Positions 54,020 to 61,381 of a DNA stretch of 64,000 bases are shown here, one piece after another (the stretch's first letter is position 1; each line of letters starts with the position of its first letter). Location: positions 1,922,001 through 1,986,000 of the forward strand of contig NZ_AP025286.1 in assembly GCF_036492245.1 (NCBI RefSeq), read 5' to 3'. Source of the stretch: Treponema bryantii. GTDB taxonomy: Bacteria > Spirochaetota > Spirochaetia > Treponematales > Treponemataceae. The position numbers and the translations under genes were made by a program. The notes beneath the pieces were generated by a model. It was not told the DNA's origin. It saw nothing but the letters and a program-made list of their open reading frames with translations, and made no database searches.

Positions 54020-54642
54020 TAGTCAAAGTTGATGGTATTGAAAACAAAGAACTTGGATGCCGTGAAAAGCTTTTGAGTTTCTTAAAAGAAAATACACACG
54101 GCGGAAAAGTTTCGCCGCAGGTCGAAGTTTTCAAAAGCATTGATGTACAGAAAGATTCATTTCATTGGGTAATGAGTACCTTTGATGTGGACCGTGATTT
54201 TGAAAAAGTAGATCCAACCGGATGGAACTTGAAGAACTATCTTGCGAATCCTGTAATCCTCTGGAGTCATGATTACACTATTCCGGCAATCGGCTATGCC
54301 GAAAACGTAAAAGCCGAAACAGTCCTGGAGGGAGATATTGTATTCAACTCAAAAGAGTTTGACGAGTTCGGATGGAGTATCGGCCAGAGAGTTAAGGCCG
54401 GAGCTTTACGCTGTGGCTCAGTTGGATTTATTGCGGAGGAAGTTGAATTCCTTGAAGCAAAAGACCGCGAATGCGATCTGATTTTCAGAAAGCAGGAGCT
54501 TCTGGAATTTTCTATTTGTTGTGTTCCAGCAAATCCTTTTGCCAGGAGCGGAGAGAAACGGCTTGAGATAACGGAAGTAATTCAGGAACCAGAAACACTT
54601 TCGTTTTATGACAGATTGAGTAAAGGCCTGGCACGGGCTTAG
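54016..54642 (+). CDS. HK97-family prohead protease
   Basis: This serine protease matures the procapsid by cleaving scaffold or capsid delta domains. It has about 208 residues and starts at TTG with AAGGAG 7 nt upstream. Recognisable parts are the opening WVMSTFDVDRDFEKVDPTGW, the catalytic histidine in ILWSHDYTIPAIGYAE, and the catalytic serine in ALRCGSVGFIAEEVEF. The conserved LLEFSICCVPANPFA closes the domain. It immediately precedes the capsid gene, the usual order. Confidence 0.9.
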   Translation: MIVKVDGIENKELGCREKLLSFLKENTHGGKVSPQVEVFKSIDVQKDSFHWVMSTFDVDRDFEKVDPTGWNLKNYLANPVILWSHDYTIPAIGYAENVKAETVLEGDIVFNSKEFDEFGWSIGQRVKAGALRCGSVGFIAEEVEFLEAKDRECDLIFRKQELLEFSICCVPANPFARSGEKRLEITEVIQEPETLSFYDRLSKGLARA

Positions 54643-54661
54643 AAGTGCACAATAAAAAAAA

Positions 54662-54691
54662 GAGGAAGCGCAGCTGCAACTGCACTTCCTC
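54662..54691. terminator. Hairpin between protease and capsid genes, terminator-like on the minus strand
   Basis: Stems GAGGAAG/CTTCCTC and CAG/CTG enclose a 6-nt loop. An A run precedes it on the plus strand, so on the minus strand it reads as hairpin plus T8. On the plus strand it has no T run and could instead act as an mRNA-stabilising or processing hairpin ahead of the abundant capsid message. Confidence 0.55.
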
Positions 54692-54722
54692 AAATCACCA
54701 ATAAGCTTAAGGGGGCCAATTG

Positions 54723-56030
54723 ATGAATGAAGTAATTGTATCACTTCAGCAGAAATTAGAGAACATGAAAACTCTTGTTCCTACTGAAGCTGCAACACCT
54801 GAACAGATTTCAAAGTATTTCAACGAAAACGAAGAAATCATTGCAGGTATTTTGAAGGCTGCTGACAGTCAGACAACTGCCACAACATCAGAACTTGAAG
54901 GAATTAAAGAAGCTGTAAAAGAGCTTCGTAACCTTATGCGCAAAGCTGATGCCGAAATGAAACCACTCTCTTACAGAGACGTTTGTTACAACCTCGGTAA
55001 AGCTTTGTGTGCTGCCTGGAACAAGGATGCACAGACTCTTGGAGAACTCAAGTTCTGTCCTAACATCAGAGCTGAAAAATGGAACAATCCAAAAGACTTC
55101 AGCTGGGAAACCGGAAAAGGCTTTGTGCCATCTAAAGCTGTTCTTGGTGAGCCAATCGGAAACCTCGCCAACAATGACCAGTATCTTATCAATCCAATTT
55201 ACGAAGAGACTATCATGCAGGAAGTTGCAAAACAGTCTCAGATGATGAACCTCGTAACTCATCGCCCGATGAGCGGTCCATCTATTTTCATTCCAGAACG
55301 TGACCGCGGCGGCATCGAGCTTAAATGGCTGACTTCTTACGGTCAGAAAATCGATGCTACAAAATCAAACATGCCAACAAGAACAGAACTCAAAGCTTAC
55401 ACACTTGCAGGCTATGTTCCATTCTTTGACGAGTTCGGAGAAGATGTTTTTGTGGACCTTGGAAAGATGTTCCTCGAAGATTTTACAGAGGCATACGGAC
55501 AGGAGTTTGACCGCCAGTGCTTGATTGCGGATGCAGATCCATTTACAGGAGCCATCAACATGACTCATGCAGAAAAGCATGCAATCTCAGGTACAGATGT
55601 ATCTTCTCTTACATATCTCGACTTCAGAGCTGCAGAACTCAAAGTTGAACCGGAAGAAAGAAAATACTGCAAGTGGATTTTGAACGAGACTGTTCTCAAC
55701 CACATTGCAAACATTCAGGACGACAACCACAATCCAATCTGGAGAAAGCCAGGCGACGGAATGCCAGGCCGCATTGACGGATATGACGTTGTGGAATCAA
55801 GACTGATGCCACAGCTCGCAGACATCGAAGCTGACAACGTGATTGCCATCTTCATGAATCCAAAAAGAATCATTCACGGAAACCGCAAAGGAATCGAAAT
55901 CAAGAGATTTGATGAAACAACAGAATCTCTTGAATACGGAGAGCTCTTTATGCGCTTCAGAAAGCGTGACGGCTTCCTTGTTACAAGACCTGCCAAAAAC
56001 ATGGTTCTTCTCAAAACTGCAGAAGAATAA
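54723..56030 (+). CDS. Major capsid protein, HK97 fold
   Basis: This 435-residue capsid subunit has an N-terminal ~100 residues that are helical and polar, with repeated short helices (VIVSLQQKLENMKTL..., ELEGIKEAVKELRNLMRK). This fits a delta domain to be cleaved by the upstream protease. The body starts near PLSYRDVCYNLGKAL. It contains typical HK97-like parts such as IYEETIMQEVAKQSQMMNL, KAYTLAGYVPFFDEFGEDV, ILNETVLNHI and a late GYDVVESRLMPQL. The ATG at 54723 with AAGGGGG is preferred over the in-frame TTG one codon earlier. Confidence 0.9.
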   Translation: MNEVIVSLQQKLENMKTLVPTEAATPEQISKYFNENEEIIAGILKAADSQTTATTSELEGIKEAVKELRNLMRKADAEMKPLSYRDVCYNLGKALCAAWNKDAQTLGELKFCPNIRAEKWNNPKDFSWETGKGFVPSKAVLGEPIGNLANNDQYLINPIYEETIMQEVAKQSQMMNLVTHRPMSGPSIFIPERDRGGIELKWLTSYGQKIDATKSNMPTRTELKAYTLAGYVPFFDEFGEDVFVDLGKMFLEDFTEAYGQEFDRQCLIADADPFTGAINMTHAEKHAISGTDVSSLTYLDFRAAELKVEPEERKYCKWILNETVLNHIANIQDDNHNPIWRKPGDGMPGRIDGYDVVESRLMPQLADIEADNVIAIFMNPKRIIHGNRKGIEIKRFDETTESLEYGELFMRFRKRDGFLVTRPAKNMVLLKTAEE

Positions 56031-56064
56031 GTTTAATACCAGAGAGCAATATATATTGCCCTTT

Positions 56065-56187
56065 GGAAAGCGGGGGCGAAAATTCCCAAACCGAAGTGAA
56101 GACAAATGCAAGGCTGCGTAGCACCCGAAGGGCTTGGCCTTGCATTTGACTGAACGAAGGTTATAATGGCCTTTGCCCCGCTTTTCC
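56065..56187. repeat. 123-bp imperfect palindrome between the capsid and neck genes
   Basis: The ~50-nt left arm (from 56065) and ~51-nt right arm (to 56187) are partial inverted copies. The outer stem is GGAAA-GCGGGG with a one-base slip. The inner stem is a perfect 12 bp, CAAATGCAAGGC/GCCTTGCATTTG (56103-56114 and 56137-56148). The 22-nt loop contains CCCGAAGGG. It ends just before the ribosome-binding site of the next gene. It may be a structured RNA or a MITE-like insertion. Confidence 0.75.
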
Positions 56188-56199
56188 GAGGAAAGAGAT

Positions 56200-56694
56200 T
56201 TGAAACCATTTACCTTTGAAGAGCTTCAGAAAATATTAGAGCTTAATGCAAACGAAATTGATACTGACATTCTTATCTTTAATGCTTCACTTTCTTACGT
56301 TGAAAATCTTTTAGGCTACCAGCTTGAAGACAAGAACTACAATGAATTACAAACTGTAAAAGACTGTCAGGTTTTCACAGACCATGAAAATATTTCTGAG
56401 ATGATAAACATCATCGATATGAACACAAAGCTTCGTGTACCAAACTGTGTAATAGACGGACAGCGTATAATCCTTCTTGATCCTAAACTTGAAGGACATG
56501 TACTGTTCCTGAATTACAATGCAGGATTCCTTGAAGATACATTACCAGCAGATTTGAAGGAAGCAATCATTAAACTTTTCATCTTGAAAAAGAAAGAGTT
56601 TTTGAAACTGCAGAATGATCCGGAAACTACTGCCTTTGAAATACCTGCAGATATTCAATCTGTAATCAATATACATAGAAGAAAACGGTTATGA
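56200..56694 (+). CDS. Head-tail connector-like protein
   Basis: This ~164-residue protein starts at TTG (KPFTFEELQKILELNANE) with GAGGAAAGAG about 8 nt upstream; an in-frame TTG at 56173 would fall inside the palindrome. The layout resembles gp6-type head-tail connectors: an N-terminal helix, a strand-rich middle, and the terminal segment ADLKEAIIKLFILKKKEFLKLQ with a short basic tail. The assignment relies on position after the capsid gene plus this helix and is moderately sure. The next gene overlaps its stop by 4 nt. Confidence 0.65.
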   Translation: MKPFTFEELQKILELNANEIDTDILIFNASLSYVENLLGYQLEDKNYNELQTVKDCQVFTDHENISEMINIIDMNTKLRVPNCVIDGQRIILLDPKLEGHVLFLNYNAGFLEDTLPADLKEAIIKLFILKKKEFLKLQNDPETTAFEIPADIQSVINIHRRKRL

Positions 56695-57083
56695 AAAGCT
56701 TTGAAAATGTTTATTACGAACTGGAAGAACTGTTTATACATCAGCTTCCTTTATATATAGACAAGATTAATAAGGAATACAATGATGGAATAATTTTAAA
56801 AAAATTTGAAAATCGTAAACTTGAAGAAGACTGTATAAAACTTCCGAGTTTTAAGTTTAACCTGAATGAATCTGAATACTCTGAGAAAGATAGAATTATT
56901 GAAAATACAATTTTTACTGTAAGTTTTGAAATTAAACTACAGGAAAATGAAAAACTCAAAATCATCACTCTTTACAGATATTTAGAAGCTATGCAGAAAA
57001 TGATAGAAGAAACTGATTCATGTTTTATTTATCATTTTTTTGAATTAAAAGAAAACTTACTTAAAGTAAAAATAACCTTGTAA
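56691..57083 (+). CDS. Hypothetical phage protein, possibly a neck/head-closure protein
   Basis: This 130-residue protein has no recognised family (MKSFENVYYELEELFIHQLPLYIDKINKEYNDG...). It is strongly charged, with an N-terminal helix and a strand-rich remainder. That is a common layout for head-closure or tail-terminator proteins that follow the connector gene. It overlaps the connector stop by 4 nt (ATGA). It is the last gene of the structural run; composition becomes AT-rich here. Confidence 0.55.
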   Translation: MKSFENVYYELEELFIHQLPLYIDKINKEYNDGIILKKFENRKLEEDCIKLPSFKFNLNESEYSEKDRIIENTIFTVSFEIKLQENEKLKIITLYRYLEAMQKMIEETDSCFIYHFFELKENLLKVKITL

Positions 57084-57117
57084 GAAGACTTAAATAATAG
57101 AACGATTTATACAAAGG

Positions 57118-57126
57118 TGGTATAAT
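57118..57126 (+). promoter_or_regulatory. Extended -10 promoter of the endonuclease gene
   Basis: TGGTATAAT (extended -10) ends 6 nt before the ATG at 57133, so transcription would start at or next to the start codon. No clear -35 is seen. The same TGGTATAAT word occurs twice more at 63291-63340. Confidence 0.5.
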
Positions 57127-57132
57127 ATATAT

Positions 57133-58572
57133 ATGGCACAGAACATTGAACACACATATACAAAAAAAGAAGTTGAAAATTTACTTGAAGCTTGTCTTAA
57201 TAAAACCTTAGGTGAAATCGATAAAAATCATGTATTTGACAAGACAAAGACAAATCCTAAAATTACAGGAATTGCTGGTGATGTAATAGAACAGTCAGTA
57301 TTCGGATATGAAGCAAACAGTGATTCTTCTCCAGATTTAAACATTGATGGAATATTAACTGAGTTAAAAACAACAGGTATACGTGTTTCAAAAAAGAATA
57401 AAAAACAATATCAAGCAAAAGAACCTATGTCTATTACTGGAGTTTCTCCGAATATAATTATTAATGAAGAGTTTGAAGATTCTCGATTCTGGCATAAGTT
57501 AGCACATCTTCTTCTTGTTTATTATTTGTACGCTTCAAATAAAACAGTTCTTGCTGCTGAATATGCTAACTTCTTTGTAAAAGGTTATCAATTTCTTGAG
57601 TTCTCTGAAGACGATAAAAAGATTTTGGAACAGGACTGGCTTATAGTACGCAATTTTATTCGTTCATTGAATAAGAATGAAGCGTTATACCCTGAGATAT
57701 CACATCTTAGAGATAAACTTTTATTTATTGATACAGCTCCAAAATGGCCACATCCTCCAAGATTCAGATTAAAGAGAACTGTTGTTTCTAATATTGTTCA
57801 GAAACATTTTAATGGGTCTCTCGAACAGCTGCCAAAAACTTATGATACATATGCTGATATTGATAAAGCTTGCCATGAAATAACACAAAAATATAAGAAT
57901 AAGACAGTAGCTGAATTAGCTGATGAGTTCGCAATTAAAGGAAAAATAACCAAAGCAATAGGCGAAAGGCTTACAGTAAATATGTTCGGTGGTAAAGCTA
58001 AGAAAATGCAGAAAATCGATCTTTTTAGTAAAATCGGCTTACTTGGAAAAACAATTGTACTTACGGAAAAAGGAAAACGAACAGAAGATATGAAACTTTT
58101 TCGCATAAATTTTGATGAAATTATAAATGAAAATGAAAAATTTACAGACTCGATGTTTTATGACTATTTTAATGAAAATCAACTTTTGTGTATAATATTT
58201 GAAGAACACGATTCTTCTGATTTTAGTAAAAATACTTTCCTTGGATTCAAGAGAATTTCTTTCTCAGATGATTTTATTAATTTATATGTACAATCTGTAT
58301 GGCAGAGAATAAGAGAGCTTGTAATATATAAAGAATTAAAAAACGTTGTTTGTTTAGATAAAAATGGTAATCCAATTATAAATAAAACTGGAGTTGAAAA
58401 GTCGGCTCCTAATTTTCCGAAATCTTCAGAAAATGTAATATTTGTTCGAGGTGACAGTGGAAATTCAAAAATGAAAACTGAAACTGTAAATGGAATAGAA
58501 ATGTATAATCAATATATTTGGATAAAAGGCAGTTATATGGCAAAAAAACTGGATGAAAAAGAATTTATCTAA
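57133..58572 (+). CDS. Type II restriction endonuclease, Sau3AI/MutH family
   Basis: This 479-residue protein closely matches the length and order of Sau3AI (a GATC cutter). The N-terminal MutH-like catalytic domain has GIAGDVIEQSVFGY and the core SPDLNIDGILTELKTTGI, giving acids D68/D72, E77 and K79 (D-x(n)-E-x-K). The second half would be the allosteric MutH-like copy seen in Sau3AI, without an obvious catalytic motif. The methyltransferase gene follows by 51 nt. Recognition of GATC is an inference from the family. Codon use is AT-rich compared with the phage genes. Confidence 0.88.
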   Translation: MAQNIEHTYTKKEVENLLEACLNKTLGEIDKNHVFDKTKTNPKITGIAGDVIEQSVFGYEANSDSSPDLNIDGILTELKTTGIRVSKKNKKQYQAKEPMSITGVSPNIIINEEFEDSRFWHKLAHLLLVYYLYASNKTVLAAEYANFFVKGYQFLEFSEDDKKILEQDWLIVRNFIRSLNKNEALYPEISHLRDKLLFIDTAPKWPHPPRFRLKRTVVSNIVQKHFNGSLEQLPKTYDTYADIDKACHEITQKYKNKTVAELADEFAIKGKITKAIGERLTVNMFGGKAKKMQKIDLFSKIGLLGKTIVLTEKGKRTEDMKLFRINFDEIINENEKFTDSMFYDYFNENQLLCIIFEEHDSSDFSKNTFLGFKRISFSDDFINLYVQSVWQRIRELVIYKELKNVVCLDKNGNPIINKTGVEKSAPNFPKSSENVIFVRGDSGNSKMKTETVNGIEMYNQYIWIKGSYMAKKLDEKEFI

Positions 58573-58588
58573 AATGTCTAGCTAAATC

Positions 58589-58617
58589 TTGATCCTTTTT
58601 GGAAAATCGGATATATT
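58589..58617 (+). promoter_or_regulatory. Promoter of the methyltransferase gene with a GATC in the -35 box
   Basis: TTGATC (58589-58594) and TATATT (58612-58617) are spaced 17 nt. The -10 box ends 6 nt before the ATG at 58624, so the message would be nearly leaderless. The -35 hexamer contains GATC, the expected target of this modification system. Confidence 0.6.
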
Positions 58618-58623
58618 TTAATT

Positions 58624-59958
58624 ATGTGTATGCAAAAAACTGTCTGCGAATTATTCGCTGGGGTTGGCGGTTTTAGGTGCGGCCTCAATTCAATTAAAAA
58701 TAAAGATTTTACTCCCTCTTCAGAAACTTGGAAAACTGTATGGTTTAATCAGTGGGAACCTGGTAAAAAGAATCAGTGGGCTCACGACTGTTATGTAAAA
58801 CACTTCGGTACAAGCCTTGATTTGAATGGCGAAGATACAACTAATATAGATATTTCAGCAGTAGATAAAAAAGCAATTCCAGACCATAACCTTTTGGTAG
58901 GTGGATTTCCATGCCAGGATTATTCTGTCGCAAGAAGTCTTAACGGTGAAAAAGGAATTGAAGGTAAAAAAGGTGTTCTCTGGTGGTCTATTTGGGATAT
59001 CCTTAAAACTAAGAAATCGCCTTTTGTACTTCTTGAAAATGTAGACAGACTTTTGCTTTCCCCTTCTAAACAGAGAGGCCGTGATTTTGGAATCATTCTT
59101 TCTTGTTTGAACAATGAAAATTATGTCGTTGAATGGCGTGTTGTAAATGCAGCTGAGTATGGAGAAGTCCAGAGACGTCGCCGTACTTTTATTTTTGCAT
59201 ATAAAGCAGACACCAATTTTGCAAAATCCTTGAATCTTTCAAAAGACACAAATCTTGTTTCTGAGATTCTGGAAACTAAAGGATTCTTCGCTAAGTCATT
59301 CCCCGTAAAAAAGATTGATATTGCAAAGATTAATACAACAGATATTTCCAATGATGTTGCAAACGTATCTGACACTTTTAGTTTTGACTTCTGTAATTCT
59401 GGTATCATGTTTAACGGAACAATCTATACGGTAAAATCAACTCCAGTTGCATTTAAGTCTGAAACAATTGGCGACATTATTGAAAAGGAAACTGTTGATC
59501 AGAAATATTTTATTCCGAATGAACGTCTTTATTTTACAGACCCAGCTAGCACTCATTCTGATGAAACAGAAACAGAACTTCCTGCAGAAAGCCGTCACAC
59601 CTGGCAATATATTAAAGGTGCAAAAAGAAAATATCGTACTGCTGCAAATGGACATAAATATATTTATTCTGAAGGTGCTATTCCAATGATTGATGAATGG
59701 AATAAACCTGCAAGAACTATGCTTACAAGCGAAGGTAGTTTTAACCGCAGCACTCACATTGTAAGAGACTTCACAAATCAGCAGATTCGAATCCTTACGC
59801 CTAAAGAAACTGAAAGAATTCAGGGATTCCCTGATGATTGGACAAATACAGGTATGCCTGAAAAATTCAGATATTTCTGTATGGGAAATGCTTTAGTGGT
59901 TCCTCTTATTTCTAGGATGGAAAAAAACATTGAACAAATTTTTGTGGATGAACCGTAA
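58624..59958 (+). CDS. DNA (cytosine-5) methyltransferase of the restriction-modification system
   Basis: This 444-residue C5-methyltransferase protects host DNA from the adjacent endonuclease. Motif I is ELFAGVGGFRCGL, motif IV GGFPCQDYSVA with the catalytic cysteine, motif VI VLLENVDRLL and motif VIII VQRRRRTFIFA. A ~180-residue target-recognition region follows, then motif IX RILTPKETERIQGFPDDW and motif X GNALVVPL. The arrangement fits M.Sau3AI-type enzymes. A second ATG two codons on (58630) is equally possible. No strong ribosome-binding site precedes either. Confidence 0.92.
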   Translation: MCMQKTVCELFAGVGGFRCGLNSIKNKDFTPSSETWKTVWFNQWEPGKKNQWAHDCYVKHFGTSLDLNGEDTTNIDISAVDKKAIPDHNLLVGGFPCQDYSVARSLNGEKGIEGKKGVLWWSIWDILKTKKSPFVLLENVDRLLLSPSKQRGRDFGIILSCLNNENYVVEWRVVNAAEYGEVQRRRRTFIFAYKADTNFAKSLNLSKDTNLVSEILETKGFFAKSFPVKKIDIAKINTTDISNDVANVSDTFSFDFCNSGIMFNGTIYTVKSTPVAFKSETIGDIIEKETVDQKYFIPNERLYFTDPASTHSDETETELPAESRHTWQYIKGAKRKYRTAANGHKYIYSEGAIPMIDEWNKPARTMLTSEGSFNRSTHIVRDFTNQQIRILTPKETERIQGFPDDWTNTGMPEKFRYFCMGNALVVPLISRMEKNIEQIFVDEP

Positions 59959-59996
59959 ATCCATCTTCATATATTAATGAGGCAAGTAATAAAAAG

Positions 59997-61310
59997 ATGT
60001 CAACTGTACAGGTAGGTGATGAGTTTGAAGCTAAGGTTTTCCGTCTTTTTTCTATTCTTTTAAAAGAAGGAAGTCTATTTGTTCCTCCTAATTCAAATAT
60101 ATTTCAGAAAAAGAAATATTATTCAGATCAAAGAAAAGATGATATTGTTTTTGATATAGCTATAGAATCATATATACCTGGTAGTTTGGAACCCTCATTA
60201 ATCATTTTTATAGAATGTAAGCACTATAAAGAAAAAGTACCTATTAGTGACATTGAAGAATTTCATTCTAAAGTTGAACAAATCGCACCCAACGCTAACA
60301 AAGCTATTTTAGTTACAAATAGTTCTTTTTCAGAACAGGGTATAAATTTTGCAAAAGCAAACCATATTGCTTTAGTTCGTATTTTTGATGATGATAATAT
60401 TAATTGGCTTTTGCCAAGAGAAGTTACAGGTTCAATCACATATAAGGAAATTGAATCTGCAGAACAAGAAATCTTATATGCACTTTGTGAAGATGAATAT
60501 AAAATAATAAATAATTCAATCTTATATTTTAATGGTTACCCAATGTATGATTCTATTGGTTTTATAGAATCTATCTATAACTACGGTGATTATCATAGTC
60601 ATAACAAGAATAACATAATTCTTGAGAAATTATATCAGAATGACATTACCTTACCAGAAATTGATTTTTTAAACGATTCTACATTAATCTCTATCGCCAA
60701 TAATTTTAGACAAACACTAATTGATAAATATCTGATTAATGAATCAAATATTGAAACAAAAGTATTTATTGAATATTTAAAAGATTATTATGATTTTTCA
60801 ATTGATTTTGTTGATGAGCTAAATTTAACACAACCAATTCGTTATTTGGCATATGTGGATTATGAAAATAAAAAGATTTATATCTTAAATGAAATACTCA
60901 AATATGAAAATCGATTAAGGTTTACATTAATTCACGAAATAAGTCATTTACTTTTACATGAAAAATTGCAACAAATATTACTAAACAATAAAACCCTTAT
61001 TTTACTCCCAGAATCAAAAAAAGCCCGGGTAGAAATACAAGCCAATAAATTGACATCTTTTATTCTTCTTCCTCCTAAAGAACTTATGACTGAATTGAAT
61101 TATTTAATTCAGAAATATAAATTAAATAGCAACCGTGGTTATTTCATTTATCTCGATTCACAACCATGCAATATTTCTCAATGGAATTACATTTCTACTC
61201 ACTTATCTAATAAATTTGGTGTATCAAAAGATGTAATTAAGAGAAGACTAAAAGAAATAGGTTTCCTAAAAATTGAGGAAGAACAAATAAAGTCTTTTGG
61301 TAACTTTTAA
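59997..61310 (+). CDS. Fusion of an Mrr-like nuclease domain with an ImmA/IrrE metallopeptidase
   Basis: This 437-residue two-domain protein has an N-terminal restriction-endonuclease fold (about residues 1-140). Its Mrr-type core has D53 followed by IFIECKHYKEKV (E73-C-K75) and an LVTNSSFSEQGINFA helix. The C-terminal half (about residues 240-437) is an ImmA/IrrE-type peptidase with the zinc motif H313-E-I-S-H317 in TLIHEISHLLLHE, then EIQANKLTSFILLP and a C-terminal KFGVSKDVIKRRLKEIG helix-turn-helix-like end. It starts 38 nt after the methyltransferase on the same strand. A role in defence or in control of the element is inferred. Confidence 0.82.
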   Translation: MSTVQVGDEFEAKVFRLFSILLKEGSLFVPPNSNIFQKKKYYSDQRKDDIVFDIAIESYIPGSLEPSLIIFIECKHYKEKVPISDIEEFHSKVEQIAPNANKAILVTNSSFSEQGINFAKANHIALVRIFDDDNINWLLPREVTGSITYKEIESAEQEILYALCEDEYKIINNSILYFNGYPMYDSIGFIESIYNYGDYHSHNKNNIILEKLYQNDITLPEIDFLNDSTLISIANNFRQTLIDKYLINESNIETKVFIEYLKDYYDFSIDFVDELNLTQPIRYLAYVDYENKKIYILNEILKYENRLRFTLIHEISHLLLHEKLQQILLNNKTLILLPESKKARVEIQANKLTSFILLPPKELMTELNYLIQKYKLNSNRGYFIYLDSQPCNISQWNYISTHLSNKFGVSKDVIKRRLKEIGFLKIEEEQIKSFGNF

Positions 61311-61337
61311 TTATAATAATTTAACTCAAAAGAAACT

Positions 61338-61365
61338 TTTTAGTATCCGTATTGTTATACTAAAA
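61338..61365. terminator. Weak bidirectional hairpin between convergent genes
   Basis: A stem TTTTAGTAT/ATACTAAAA with a 10-nt loop lies between the stop codons of two convergent genes. It is A/T-rich with poor T runs, so its strength is doubtful. Confidence 0.4.
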
Positions 61366-61381
61366 CTAAAAATCTTTTGTA

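Larger units (their letters stand above)
48077..61310 (+). mobile_element. Integrated phage-like element or capsid-encoding satellite at tRNA-Phe
   Basis: An integrase lies next to a tRNA. It is followed on one strand by an excisionase-like gene, terminases, portal, protease, capsid, two neck-like genes and a restriction-modification cargo. The left end is taken as the 3' end of tRNA-Phe. No second copy of the tRNA 3' end is visible in the window, so the right end is unknown. It may fall anywhere from about 57.1 kb, where structural genes stop, to beyond 64 kb. The core (48.3-57.1 kb) has typical host-like GC; the cargo from 57.1 kb on is much more AT-rich. Confidence 0.75.

Noticed and set aside
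61311-61381. Possible right attachment site of the element
   Set aside because: I looked for a copy of the tRNA-Phe 3' end in this gap and elsewhere to the right and saw none.
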